Below are positions 48,503 to 59,200 of a DNA stretch of 64,000 bases, one piece after another; the first letter of the stretch is position 1; each line of letters starts with the position of its first letter. The translations under genes and the position numbers were made by a program. Source of the stretch: a virus. The stretch covers positions 41,118 through 105,117 of IMG/VR virus record IMGVR_UViG_3300046170_000446; one strand, written 5' to 3'. The notes under the pieces were generated by a model. The model saw nothing but the letters and a program-made list of their open reading frames with translations. It had not been told where the DNA came from and searched no databases.

Positions 48503-49294
48503 ATGAAAAGAGTGGCTGAGGCTAAGAAAGCAGAAATCCTTACAGCAATCTTCGGGTCTGTCGAAGAAGCTGAAGCACGCTTGGATATGGTAAGAGAGGT
48601 ATTTGAGAAAGTAGACCAATGGGCAGAGAGCTCCTTCTTTGCTTCTCTAATCGAACAAGTTGAAGGAGGTAAGATCACACCTCACTTTGACACTCGCTCA
48701 GGCACATTAGACTTCGTTATTGGTGAACCTACGTCTGTTACTAATGACTCTCCGCTAAAAGCAGAGAAGCCCGCGCCTAAGACCTCGAAACCGCGAAGAG
48801 TTAGACGCGCATTTAAAAACTCTGATGTCCGTAAAATATCTCTAGATGAGCTTAGGAAAGAAGCTGACAAGTTAGGCATTGACGTGAGCCACTTAGGACG
48901 CAAGAAAAAAGAGATACTCGCGCTCTTGAATAGCTCTGCCGAAGAGCCTGAGGAGGTTAAGCCCGCCAAGTCTGTAGTGAAGCCTAAACCTAAAGCGGTA
49001 GAGCCTCCACTTCCTCAAACCAAGCCTCCGCAAGAAGAGAAGCCTAGCGACGACTTAAACTTCCTTGATGACTTTGACAACGAGCCTGTCGATGGAGGGA
49101 GTTTGTCCGAAGGCTTTGAGGTTGTTGTCGATGAGGTCTATATCCCTAAGTCTACCAAGTTTAACGCTACCTTATCGACAACCTTTGCGAAGAGAGGCAA
49201 GAAGGCTAATCTTAACCTAGGTTCGATCAGAGCGAGTGCGGGTGAGATTGACGTTGAGGATCTTCTTAAACCTGAGCCCAAGCCTGAGGCTTAG
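48503..49294 (+). CDS. SAP/HeH-motif protein with acidic and Pro-rich linkers
   Basis: ATG 48503 has AAAGGAG 8 nt upstream; an earlier in-frame start is weaker. The 263 residues comprise a helical N-domain (1-90), a basic linker (KTSKPRRVRRAF), the motif ISLDELRKEADKLGIDVSHL followed by GRKKKEILALL, a Lys/Pro linker and an acidic C-terminal part. The motif is almost the same as in the 34769-35758 protein (ISDLGRKRKEILLRL). DNA binding is inferred. Confidence 0.65.
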   Translation: MKRVAEAKKAEILTAIFGSVEEAEARLDMVREVFEKVDQWAESSFFASLIEQVEGGKITPHFDTRSGTLDFVIGEPTSVTNDSPLKAEKPAPKTSKPRRVRRAFKNSDVRKISLDELRKEADKLGIDVSHLGRKKKEILALLNSSAEEPEEVKPAKSVVKPKPKAVEPPLPQTKPPQEEKPSDDLNFLDDFDNEPVDGGSLSEGFEVVVDEVYIPKSTKFNATLSTTFAKRGKKANLNLGSIRASAGEIDVEDLLKPEPKPEA

Positions 49295-49794
49295 CCTTTA
49301 CCGTAGTTTAAATAGTTAGCTACGGATTGGAGGATAGCGTGTGCTTGGGAGATTTTGCTCTCAGCCCAATCTTCTATGCAGGGGTTACTCTCAAGGTGCT
49401 TAAGAATGTCTCTAAGGTGGCTGTGGGTAGCGATAAGGTTTTGCCTGCTCATGTAGCAACCGTCAGAGCCTCCTAGTTGATCAAAAGCTCTTTTTACTGC
49501 TTTAGTCTTAGCTCTTTTCTCAGCGGCATCTAGGAAAGAAAGAGCAGTCCTCTTATCCGCAGACCGCGTAAAACTAAGGTTGCTAGGGAAAGTAATCCCT
49601 AAAGCCTTTGCCCTGCTTCTCAGCTCACCTGCGCTTGGTAAATTTTCATGTGAGCCATATTGATCGGCTAGCAAGACCCTTTGAACCGCTTGCATTTGCT
49701 TCGATGATAAATTGTCTCCGCGCTCTAACTGATTAATGATAGATAAAGTGAACGGAGAAGGGTCGAAAGACATACCCTTCAGTTTCTTAAGCAA
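49291..49794 (-). CDS. C-terminal part of a two-part protein (second frame)
   Basis: The frame contains SFDPSPFTLSIINQLERGDN with LSSKQ, a motif known beside WASPxQ-type motifs in phage proteins, and LPSAGELRSRAKALGITFP. The nominal start is a TTG without a ribosome-binding site. Upstream codons (FFPKAGVKITRQNK) connect to the 49829-50221 frame if one base at 49838-49840 is removed. The joint protein would be about 305 residues. Confidence 0.6.
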   Translation of the reverse strand: MLKKLKGMSFDPSPFTLSIINQLERGDNLSSKQMQAVQRVLLADQYGSHENLPSAGELRSRAKALGITFPSNLSFTRSADKRTALSFLDAAEKRAKTKAVKRAFDQLGGSDGCYMSRQNLIATHSHLRDILKHLESNPCIEDWAESKISQAHAILQSVANYLNYGKG

Positions 49795-49828
49795 AGTCTT
49801 GTTTTGACGCGTAATCTTAACGCCTGCT

Positions 49829-50221
49829 TTAGGGAAGAAATTTGCGATAGGTTTGCATCCAGGGGGCTCTTTGGAATGTGACTCTTTTTGCCGTAGCGAC
49901 TTTCCCTGTAATGTCTAGGTCGTGAGTCCCTTTTAATACTACACCACCTTCATCTAATATGTAGTGTACCCAAAAATATTTACCTCTAAATGAGGATTGG
50001 TGCGCTAAGACGAGCATTTTACTGCAAGCGAGAGTCCCTGCTGAAGTAAGGGAGCTTTGCGGGGCGAGTATAGCAGTGGGCTCGCTTAACCCATTTACGA
50101 AGTTGAGGACAAATCCTGCTTGAGCGGGGCTTGCCCAAGCCCCTCCCCTATTCTTGATAGCTCCTCTTAAAGACCTCGATATGTCTTCTATCTTGTCCAT
50201 TTCTTGCTGTGTAATCGGCAT
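49829..50221 (-). CDS. N-terminal part of the same protein (first frame)
   Basis: ATG 50221 has AGGAG. The 130 residues start with a helix and NRGGAWASPAQAGFVLNFVNG, then a beta-rich domain (KYFWVHYILDEGGVVLKGTH; RVTFQRAPW). The frame stops at KFLP, and the continuation KFFPKAGVKI lies in the other frame. Function unknown. Confidence 0.6.
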   Translation of the reverse strand: MPITQQEMDKIEDISRSLRGAIKNRGGAWASPAQAGFVLNFVNGLSEPTAILAPQSSLTSAGTLACSKMLVLAHQSSFRGKYFWVHYILDEGGVVLKGTHDLDITGKVATAKRVTFQRAPWMQTYRKFLP

Positions 50222-50279
50222 GGTATAACTCCTATAACCTTAATGTTAGAGACGCTTTATATTAGCTTAGGAGTATCAA

Positions 50280-50576
50280 ATGTCTAACGGTCAACAGAAA
50301 AACTGGTGGATCAGCAACGAGGGTAAGAATACTCTTGAAGAGGGAGCTCTCCCCGAAGAGACGGTGCTTGAGTTTCTTTGGCAGAACCCTTTTGCACGTA
50401 AAGACTTTGAGAAGATCGTACCTACGATGTCGGCTTATGAGAAGGAAAGACTCCGAAAATTAGTGCAGGATAATCCCTATATTAAGTACCTCATGCCCGA
50501 CCCTCAGGTGATGGGCGATAAGATACAATCTAACCATAACAAGGCGGGGGTGCGGTTAAACCTGCCTAAGAGGTAG
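50280..50576 (+). CDS. small protein of unknown function
   Basis: 98 residues with Trp-rich N-terminus (NWWISNEGK) and a helical middle. AGGAG precedes the ATG. It is divergent from the 50221 gene and heads an operon of small plus-strand genes. Confidence 0.65.
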   Translation: MSNGQQKNWWISNEGKNTLEEGALPEETVLEFLWQNPFARKDFEKIVPTMSAYEKERLRKLVQDNPYIKYLMPDPQVMGDKIQSNHNKAGVRLNLPKR

Positions 50577-50581
50577 CTCTC

Positions 50582-50839
50582 ATGGATAAGCTCAAAAGCA
50601 AAAAGTTCTTCGCCTTTCTCGTTGCAGATATCGGATGGAAAGCGTTTCTTTTCCTGATGATATATAAGTGGACACCTGAAGGCACAACCACTACCATCAT
50701 GCTCACCACAGTGGTAGTAAGTGGCTTCATACAAGCGGGGTACATCATTGGACAGGCGAGCTTAGATAAATATGTGCAAATCGCAGAAGTCGTCAGCAGA
50801 CGCGACAGCAAAGATAAAGATAAGGGGCAAGGTAGTTAA
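50582..50839 (+). CDS. two-helix membrane protein, holin-like
   Basis: 85 residues with two membrane helices (FFAFLVADIGWKAFLFLMIY, about 9-28; IMLTTVVVSGFIQAGYIIG, about 39-57) joined by a short loop, and a charged C-terminus (RRDSKDKDKG). The topology fits class II holins, but the endolysin is 10 kb away on the other strand, so this is tentative. AGAGG precedes the ATG. Confidence 0.6.
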   Translation: MDKLKSKKFFAFLVADIGWKAFLFLMIYKWTPEGTTTTIMLTTVVVSGFIQAGYIIGQASLDKYVQIAEVVSRRDSKDKDKGQGS

Positions 50840-51233
50840 GTACATCCCCCACAAAATGTACGGCTTCCTTAGTGACGGGGAAGTTGTAGCTTTCTTCCAT
50901 TTGTCTCAGTTTAATAGCGCCCCCCCTGAACCGATTGTCGGTGAGCAAGTAGAGTACACTCTACATACGTCTAAGACAGGTAAGACCTACTGCACAGAAG
51001 TAGTGCGCTTAACTGAGCCCTTTAGACTAAAAGGTGTCGTCTGCCACTTTGATAGCACTAAAGGCTACGGTAAGGTCAAAGCCGATGATGGCTCTCATTA
51101 CTTTCTCCATCGCTCAGAGATGACTGACGGTAGGCATCCGAGCAAAGGAAGCGAAGTATTATTTTATAAAGGCATCCTGAAGGGCGAAAAGAGAGCCGTA
51201 TATATTGATTTGAAGGAGCAAGGCAATGAGTGA
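50772..51233 (+). CDS. protein with two tandem cold-shock domains
   Basis: Residues about 18-80 (IRGKVVKYIPHKMYGFLSDG, AFFHLSQF, GEQVEYTL) and about 86-148 (LKGVVCHFDSTKGYGKV, HYFLHRSEM, GSEVLFY) each follow the cold-shock domain plan with the G-[FY]-G/GFL and FxH nucleic-acid-binding strands. Single-stranded RNA or DNA binding is expected: RNA chaperone, antiterminator or translation factor. It overlaps the holin-like gene by 68 nt, and ATG 50772 has only a GAG site, so the true start may be a little later. Confidence 0.75.
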   Translation: MCKSQKSSADATAKIKIRGKVVKYIPHKMYGFLSDGEVVAFFHLSQFNSAPPEPIVGEQVEYTLHTSKTGKTYCTEVVRLTEPFRLKGVVCHFDSTKGYGKVKADDGSHYFLHRSEMTDGRHPSKGSEVLFYKGILKGEKRAVYIDLKEQGNE

Positions 51234-51810
51234 AATATTCGGAGTAGCGAGAAGCTACACAAAACTCTCAGAGATTGAGCAAGAGTTTTTAGAGCGCATG
51301 ACCGCCTCTCAAAACTTTGTTATCCACATTGTAGGCTGGGGCTATGTAGAGAACCCTAGGGTTAAGTTTGGTGACTTAAGATTAGGTCTTGAGTTTAGAC
51401 TCGACTTTGTAAAGCCACATGAGCCAGTGCCTGTTCACTACTTTGACTTAGAGCTGAGGACAAGATCAGGAGTCCTTCTATTTAAAGAGCGCCAATCTTG
51501 TATGTATGACGGGAAACCTGTGCTTGTGGGAGCAGGTCTTTTCTTCGACCTCGCGTGGGACATCGCAATCACCGCGATTGATCCGAAGCTGATTAAGATG
51601 GTGATGCCTAACACTATCGGACTCACCTCTAGGTTCATCGACAAAGAGACTCAGCAAGTGTCTCTTTACGGCAACACTAAGATGAGTGCTCAGGACAAGA
51701 AGCACCTAGAGCGAATGAGAGTTGCCGAGGCACTGTCTAAGAAAGACACTAAAGATAAAGCACTGAAAGCTCAGGTAGCAGAGACTAAGGCTGGAGTGGT
51801 AAAAAAATAG
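51226..51810 (+). CDS. protein of unknown function
   Basis: 194 residues: helical N-terminus, beta-rich centre (NFVIHIVGWGYVENPRVKFG; LEFRLDFVKP), a hydrophobic stretch (VLVGAGLFFDLAWDIAITAI) and a Lys-rich helical tail. AGGAGC precedes the ATG; overlaps the cold-shock gene by 8 nt. Confidence 0.65.
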   Translation: MSEIFGVARSYTKLSEIEQEFLERMTASQNFVIHIVGWGYVENPRVKFGDLRLGLEFRLDFVKPHEPVPVHYFDLELRTRSGVLLFKERQSCMYDGKPVLVGAGLFFDLAWDIAITAIDPKLIKMVMPNTIGLTSRFIDKETQQVSLYGNTKMSAQDKKHLERMRVAEALSKKDTKDKALKAQVAETKAGVVKK

Positions 51811-51832
51811 CTCCGCTTTTAAACTCATAATG

Positions 51833-51862
51833 CCCCCTAACCGACACAACCTAAGGAGGGGG
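51833..51862 (+). promoter_or_regulatory. hairpin containing a ribosome-binding site
   Basis: CCCCCT and AGGGGG pair across an 18-nt loop; the 3' arm is part of the AAGGAGGGGGG site for the ATG at 51868. Confidence 0.45.
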
Positions 51863-51867
51863 GTGCT

Positions 51868-52164
51868 ATGTCTTTAAGAGTTCATTTAAAACAGGTCGAA
51901 GTCTCTTGTGACACTTGCTTGAGGAGTTGGTTTACAGTATCGAAGAAAGAGGTGGAGACTTTAAGGAAGCTATGCTCTAAAAGAGTACCGCCTCTCGATA
52001 GAGATCGGAGGGTGGCGCTTCTCCGCAGAAGATACAACAGGCTCGCTCAAATAATCGAGATACTAGCTTCCTCAGAGACGAGCCTAGAGATCATACAGCC
52101 AAAGATTAGGGTCTTGAAAAAGATCGTGGAGTCGCTCGGAGACTCTTTGAAAGACCGTAGGTAA
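51868..52164 (+). CDS. small basic protein with CxxC
   Basis: 98 residues; a CDTCLRSWF motif near the N-terminus (Cys14, Cys17) and a Cys at about 35, followed by Arg-rich helices (DRDRRVALLRRRYNRLAQII). Possibly zinc-binding. Not recognised. Confidence 0.65.
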   Translation: MSLRVHLKQVEVSCDTCLRSWFTVSKKEVETLRKLCSKRVPPLDRDRRVALLRRRYNRLAQIIEILASSETSLEIIQPKIRVLKKIVESLGDSLKDRR

Positions 52165-52179
52165 GAAAGGAATACCAGC

Positions 52180-52827
52180 ATGTTAAGACAGATCGGGGTC
52201 AGGGCTTACGCAGAATACTTTTGCCCTCTTAATCAATCCCACAGGTTTGAAACACTACTCTCTCCCATTGAAGCACCTCCACACGGCTTGAAGCCTATAC
52301 AGAGTGCAGAGAGTCCTTCTCTACTTTACCCTGTATATTATGCTGAGCCCTGTGAGAGAGATGGCGGTTACCTCTGCTTATCTCTTAGAGAAGACTCGCC
52401 TGCTTATGAGGACAGAAGGGCGCTGATAGAGGACTATTCAGAGGTGCGAGGTACGATTACTCAAAAGTACAGCTACACTCCTTGGAGTCACATTTCGTTT
52501 GAAGAAAAGCTCTTTAAGGCGATGTTTAAGGCTGAGCTGATGTTCCACTTTGACTACAGTCATGCACTAAGCGCCATAGTTTTAGGGTCTGACGGGCTTA
52601 TTAAAGAGCCTCGCTCCATTATTGAGGCTTGTGACCTACTGCTCATGTCCCGCTACATTGCAGATAAAAAGTGCAAGACAAGGGACAACCTAGAAGTACG
52701 CTTCCATGACACTCTTACCATGAAAGTCTTAGAAGACGAGTTTGAAGAGCACACCTTGACTCTTCACAGCCCTGATAACCCGTATCAAACTGTTCTGAGT
52801 GTTCTTAGATCAGCGCCGAGGGGTTAA
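52180..52827 (+). CDS. protein of unknown function
   Basis: 215 residues, alpha/beta, acidic overall. AAAGGA precedes the ATG. A central helical part (FEEKLFKAMFKAELMFHFDY) and no catalytic motif I recognise. It ends the operon before a terminator. Confidence 0.65.
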   Translation: MLRQIGVRAYAEYFCPLNQSHRFETLLSPIEAPPHGLKPIQSAESPSLLYPVYYAEPCERDGGYLCLSLREDSPAYEDRRALIEDYSEVRGTITQKYSYTPWSHISFEEKLFKAMFKAELMFHFDYSHALSAIVLGSDGLIKEPRSIIEACDLLLMSRYIADKKCKTRDNLEVRFHDTLTMKVLEDEFEEHTLTLHSPDNPYQTVLSVLRSAPRG

Positions 52828-52835
52828 GACAACTC

Positions 52836-52875
52836 AAAGAGGGGTTTCGGCTTGAAAACACAAGCGCCTCTTTTT
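52836..52875 (+). terminator. rho-independent terminator
   Basis: AAAGAGG pairs with CCTCTTT, with an inner CTTG/CAAG pairing, followed by TTTT. Confidence 0.75.
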
Positions 52876-53135
52876 GACCGAAAACGCTTACGGACATCCC
52901 TTTTCGCAAAGAAATCCTTACTCGGAGAGTTCAAGCTGTAATGTTAGGGTTTTCATTACAACCTGAAGATGTCTAAAGTAAGCCAATCTCGCGAGCTAAA
53001 TCCTAATATTACGGCTCAGATGCTGGCGAGGATTTTTAAAACCGCTTAGTTCTGGTTAATTCCGCCCGCCCAGCGCGTGTGGGGATGCCTCTGCTCTGCG
53101 AACCTATTAAGTGCTTGAAAACAATAGTTTATTAA

Positions 53136-53173
53136 AGGGGAGGGGGTTTCTGCCTTCAAACTCCCCCCTCTCC
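53136..53173 (+). other. strong GC-rich hairpin in the leader of the giant gene
   Basis: GGGGAGGGGGTTT and AAACTCCCCCCTCTCC pair with one bulge across an 8-nt loop. It has no T-tract, so transcript stabilisation or processing is more likely than termination. Confidence 0.55.
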
Positions 53174-53281
53174 ACGGCGAGCCTCTAAAACTTGATGTAA
53201 GAGGTCTTCTCGTTAGAGCACTTATAAGGAATTAATATCAGTAAACATACTGCAAACATTTTTCCTAAGCGAGGTTGGCTT

Positions 53282-56200
53282 ATGAACAGTCGAGTAGCCG
53301 CAAGGCAATTCTTCAGCCCCCATAAGGGCATTGTCCCTAAAGAGGTTTTGGATAAGGCTATGGGCCGTATTCTTGACGACCTCTTAGGTTTGAAAGAAGA
53401 GAAGCAAAAATCTATCTTCCCTAACTCTGTCCTTACAGGTCTTCGTCAAAGTGCTCTCGCCACAAAGGGCATTGAGAGAAAAGATTGGTGGGCTGTTCGT
53501 AACGGTACTATCGCAGTTTATGAGGATTTGTGTACCTTTGAGGTGTTGTTAGCCTCAGTCATGCCCAAGGCTATAGTAGGTCAGTCAATCATGGAGACTG
53601 ACCTGCAAGGTGACTTTAAGAAGAGCTACAGCATCCTCTTGAAAAACCTTCTCTCTAAGAAAAACAACCCTGCTACATATGTAAGAGTTAAAGCGTTAGG
53701 TGATCGCATTAACCGCGTCCTCGGTCGCCTAGAGAATACTGCAAAGTCTGCTTACGTATCTTGTAAGGCAGACTTTGACTCTTTTAGAACGACCCCTGTG
53801 ACGAGCCTTGACCCGCTACGTAGCTACTTTAATGGTGAGCTTGGGCTTTCACTCTCAGATCCGCAAATCCAAAAAGGTATCGGCTCTGATGGAACACTTA
53901 CAGAGCAGTTTCTCTTTGACGCTTTTAGCGAAGCCTGTAAAAACTTCGCAAAGAATAAGCGGTTCGGGACACTAAAGAAGCAACTTAAAGCCTTCCTAGA
54001 CCCTACCAAGGGGCTCTTCGTTGAGTATATCACCTTGATCTTGGACTCTATCGAGACGTTCAAGCGTAAGGAGCTTGTCTACTCATCGCGAACCCGCGCT
54101 ACTATGATTAAGCAGATTTCTGATATCAGCCAGTCAGTCTATGACATCAACGTAGCTAATCGTACTTTTAACGGGATGACTAGTGAAGAGCGTATTTCCT
54201 ATTGCGCTACAATGTCTCTGAGCGACCTTTTAGACAAAGGACTTGTCAGCCTCTATCCTGGAGTCAGCACTGAGGATGCTCTAGCTGTCCGACGTGATGA
54301 GATTAGTGCCTCTCTTAAGTCTACTAAGAAGAGCACCAAAATCTTCGGTGTCGTACAGAGAAAGAAGCGCGGTGCTTTCTTTAGCTACGGTGTTTGGCGT
54401 AAGGCGCGTGCAAAGGAGCTCGACCTTAAGGGTAGCTCCGATAGCATTAAAACGGCAATCCTTGAGAACGACTATATTACAGAGGTCGCTGAAGATTACG
54501 TCAGACGATATATGGAAGATAAAGGCTACGAGAAAGTCGGCAAAGACCAAGTAGTCTTCTTACCTGACAACGGAGGCTCTCGAAAAGTCTTTGAGTACAA
54601 GAAGAAGGGTGAGCCCACTCGCTTTATTACTATTAATAAAGAGGACATGGCTAACATTAAGACTCCTCTTGAGTTCGACACGATGGAAGACGTTCGCGAC
54701 CACTACAAGCAGGTCAACCGTCCTAACCAGCTCTTGCTCAAGAACCCTTATGTTCTTCAAGACCTTCAAAGCCGCAATCTCCCTAAGATTACAGAGGCGA
54801 TGGAGTCTCAGCTCTTCGGTGATGTTGTCTACAAGTCTCTTTCAGATGACGCTTCCTCAAACTCAATCACCCGTGTCTATCCGACCCGTAAGATTGAGAT
54901 TGACGGCTTCGAGTATAATGTAGTGACTGACGGGCGCTTTAAAGGTCACATCCTCGAATTCTTGGTGAACGCGGCTGGTAAACAGATTGAGGGCTCACGT
55001 CTTGAGTACAGCTCAGCGTTCAGCGCCGCTCTCGGAGACAACTTTAGTCTCTTTACATCAGGTCAGCGTAAAGGTAAACGCTCGCAGTCAAGCCGAGAGA
55101 TTAAGTTCGAGGGCGAGATTAATGGTCGTAAAGTCACCGTGAATGGTCTTGCGCCAACTCTTGACCTTGAGCCGTTCATGTCTACCTACGAGGGTGGTGA
55201 GGGTGACACTAAGCTGTTCTTGACGCTCCCAACGGCATCTCGCCCTGACGGGCTCAAGTCTCCATACGCTGATCTCGCTATGCGTGAGAAAATCGCTAGT
55301 TTTGTAGATCAGTTCTGCCCTGAGTCTGTTAACATTAGCGCAGACGTACAGGATAAGAAAGATAAGGACGGCAACTTGGTTGTTGCCCAGCATGCTATTT
55401 ATCTCGTTGATCCTTCCGATTACGCTAAGATTAGAGATGAGCTTGGCTCTTGTGCAATGACGACGGACGCGAACCGTACCGTTGAGGGCTACTATCAAAA
55501 CCTCAGACGCTTCGTCGCGGCTACTAGCGAAGACAACCTGAGCTTCTACTCAGCAGATGCTCTTAAAGACATCGGTGATAACCCTTACTTTAAGCCAGGT
55601 GTTAAGCTCAACAATATGCAGAGAAAAGCTATCGCATGGATGGAAGAAAACGGCTTCCGAGGTGTGATGGGTCTTGGGACAGGTGTCGGTAAGACGCTTC
55701 TCTCAGCGGTTTCTGCTTACATGATCCTTGAGCAAAAGTTCCAAGAGGGTGGAGACACTTCTAACGGACGTGTTCTTTACGTCCAGCCGAAAGCTCTTGT
55801 TGGTAACCTTACAGGAGAGCTTCAAGTCCTTACCAATATCCCTAACGCGATTGGTAACATCGGTAAAGACGTGCTCTCTCTTCAGATCGCAGACGGCTCT
55901 TCTCAGAGTCTTGAGGCGCTACGTTCAGATAGCCCTCGTCGTGCTTTCGATGAGGTTGCGTATGAGACGTTTGACGCTATGCCTCAAGATGATATTGACC
56001 GCTACTCAGCGATCTTGTTCGATGAGGCTCAGAACCTTAACCCTGTCAACCCGCTCTCTACGTCTCGCGCAAGAAAAGCGGCGAGAGCTCAGACAGAGAA
56101 CAAAATCCTTCTTACGGCTTCTACTATGGAGGAGTCTCCGCAAGACCTCTTCAAGCTCGTAGCGATCACTAACGGGCAAGACCTGTTCCCTGACGCTAAA

Positions 56201-59200
56201 CTTAAGGCGAGTCAGAAGAACGGCATCTTGTACGAAGACCTCCACGACTTCCCTACTGACAGCGCGTCAGATAAGAAGCGTAAAGCTGAGATCAAGCGTA
56301 TCTTGAAAGATAACGGTGTAAAACTTGAAGGCATCACCTACTCAGGTAAGGTGACCTACGCAACGACCTCAGCAGGTAGAGGCCACCTCGGTGCGGTTAG
56401 GGATCTTCTTCAGGCTAATCTCGTCACCCCTGCGTTTAAGAGAGAGATTACTTCAAACAACCGCCAGTCTGTAGGACGTATCCGAGATGCTATTAAAGCT
56501 CGCGGTGCTCGTAATATTAGCGCGGTCGCACAAGCAGTCGGTGTCTCTCAGCAACAGTACGAGCACTACATCAAGAAAAACTCTGCTCTTGTCGCGATGT
56601 ATGGCGGTAAGAGACTCGTCAATCCTATTATCGGTCGTAATCTTAAGGTTGCTGAAAACTTCCAAGATAACTACGCGACTCGTATTGGATCACGTTGGGT
56701 CGGGCTCAACCCTGATCGTATCAAGAAGAACGAGTTTTTGACTTGGGTGAGCACAAACGCTTTCTTCGCTAACAAGCTCGATGTTGACTTTGAGGAGATC
56801 AACAAGCCTGCTCTCGCAAGTATTGATCAAGAGACAGTGACTCTCTCAATGCCTAAGGAGCTTGAAGAGTGTTACAAGAAGATTGCTAAGAATGTTGCGA
56901 CTTCTCTTAATAATCTCTCGCTCTACTTTAAGGATGGTCGAGTTGATCAAGAGGGGCTCAAGAAGCTCAAGCCTTCTGAGCGTAACGAGTTGTTCTCTCA
57001 GGTCAACAAAGTCTCCCGTCAAATGAAGGTTCTCAATATGCTCAACCTTCGTCCTAGAGAGGCGATTGAGCTGGCTATGAAGCCTTCTAGAGGACAGAAA
57101 GCCTTGCTCTCTAAAGACGAGGGTCAGAAACTCATGACGCACTTTACTCGACTAACGAGTGGAGGCATGGACGTTGGTTATAAGAGCATAGAAGGAGCTA
57201 AACTCGCCTCTGAGCGTATGCGCGAGGGCGCAGGGCTCTCAAGGACGATTTTCTTCGCAGACGACCCTGCTACTGTCGAGAGACATGCTCAGTTTATGAG
57301 TAAACAAAAGGGTATGACCGACTCTTACCACGTATCAGGCACAGCTAAGAGCATTAAGGTCTTCTGCAAAGGGCAACTTAAGAAGAGTTTTGAAATCCCT
57401 AAAACGCCTACAGCGGCTAAGAAGATCGAGTCTGAGATTAACGACTTTAAGGTTAAGAGCTTAGGCTTCTCGCCAAATAACGGTGGAGCGCCTCGACCAC
57501 CGAAGCCTTCGCAGTTTAAGACTTACCGCGCTAAAGCAAAGAACGCTTCCCCTAGCGGAGCTATGACGCTGATCTCTAATGTTTTAGAGAACGCTAAGAA
57601 GGTTCAGCAAGCGTGGGCTAAGGTTAGCGCAGTCGGCTCTGCTCATTACGAGTCAGCTCAGGCGCTCGATGCTCAAGTTGTCGCAGGGCTCACATCTCTC
57701 AACCGTAGCGACAACTACGCTACCGTGTCCGAGAGTGCTCTCCGCGATGCTAAGTTTAGAGAAGAGGTAGTCATCGACGCTCTCTCGATGAGAGATAAAA
57801 ACCTCTACAACCGAAGCGTGATTGAGAAAATCCTCAACCCGCCTATCCCTCAGACCTCGCTTGAGGACAGAGAAGATGATTATCTGATCACACAAGCACG
57901 CGCTCTTGACCTTAACAAGGTGCTCGACAAGTATCTTGACCCTGAGAACCCTAAGGCTCTCAAATCAGGTAAGGTCGCCCGTAAGAACGTCATCAAGGCG
58001 ATCAAGGATGAGCAGAAGAAGCGTAAGGGGATTAACCCAGGTAACTGGCAGAAGAAAGTCATCGAGTCTCTCTTCGTTAAAGACCCTGCTTGCGGTGTGG
58101 TTACGGTTACCCTCACAGGTAAAGAAGGCCGTAAAGGTAGCTCCGCAGGTTTCTCTAAGGGCTTTAACCTTCAGACCTTTGATACTGTCATCCACCTAGA
58201 CCGTAACTCATGGTCTTCAGAAGAGATGGAGCAGAGACGTGGGCGTGCTTGGCGTACAGGTCAGCCTGATCGCGTTCAAGAGTACACCGTCGATCTCGTT
58301 TTCGCGAATGAGAAAGATTACGTTGATGCTTCAGAGCAAAACAAGCAGGTTGATAAGCTCTCAGACGAAGAGTTGCTCAGCTTAGCTAATAAGCTCATTG
58401 AGAAAGCTGGCGGAACACTTGAGGAAATCTCCAACGCGATGCCTAATATCGGAGAGATGCCGAAAGCTGTCCGTGAGGCTGATGGTTCAAGTGAAGATAA
58501 GAAGACTGCTTATGCTGTGCGTATGGGTCTTGAGGTCGCGATTAAGGGCTACCTCGCTGAGAAGATGGACGAGGCGCTTGACAGCAACGCTGGCGGGCTC
58601 CTTTCTTCTGTTGATACGATCCGCAAGTACCTTGAGCAGTCAGATAGTGACTTGTTTGCTCAGGTTATCCAAGGGTCTACTCAGCTCACTGAAGCCGACG
58701 ATGACGGAGAGGCTCTTCTCGGCAAAGAGTATTTCTCAGATGAAGAGAAGGTTGGCGGTAAAGCTCTCTCTCTTCAGAACCAAGCGTTTATCGGTTCACT
58801 TGCACCTATCGGTAGCGGTCTGAAGGAAAATGATGAGAGACAGAAGAAGATTAACGCTGATCCGATCCGATCTCTCAAACTTTCTGAAGACTTAGGGCGC
58901 TTTAATGAGGCTAACGTGTCTGTCGGTGGGTCTAAGAAGAGTGCTACAGACTTAATGGACGCAGAGGCTGAGATTAATGTGGACATTAGTGCTCAGCTTG
59001 ACGGACTGCCTTCAGTACCTACAGCGGCTGACCTGATTGATATGTCAGGCTTCAGTGGTCTTAACGGTCTAAAGGGTGGCATGGACGTGAACGTCAACCT
59101 TCAGGTTGGTGAGAGCTCTGTTAACGCAGTGCGTCAAAACGTCAAACTCCCTGAGGGCGCGACTCTCATTGAAGACGGCATGATGTCTGTTAATGTTAAG

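Larger units (their letters stand above)
52828..53281 (+). other. 450-bp intergenic region before the giant helicase gene
   Basis: Holds a terminator (52836-52875), a possible 26-codon frame (52969-53049, no clear ribosome-binding site), a strong GC hairpin (53136-53173) and the AT-rich sequence TTATAAGGAATTAATATC near 53222, a plausible promoter area for the late giant gene. CGAGG precedes its ATG at 53282. Confidence 0.5.
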
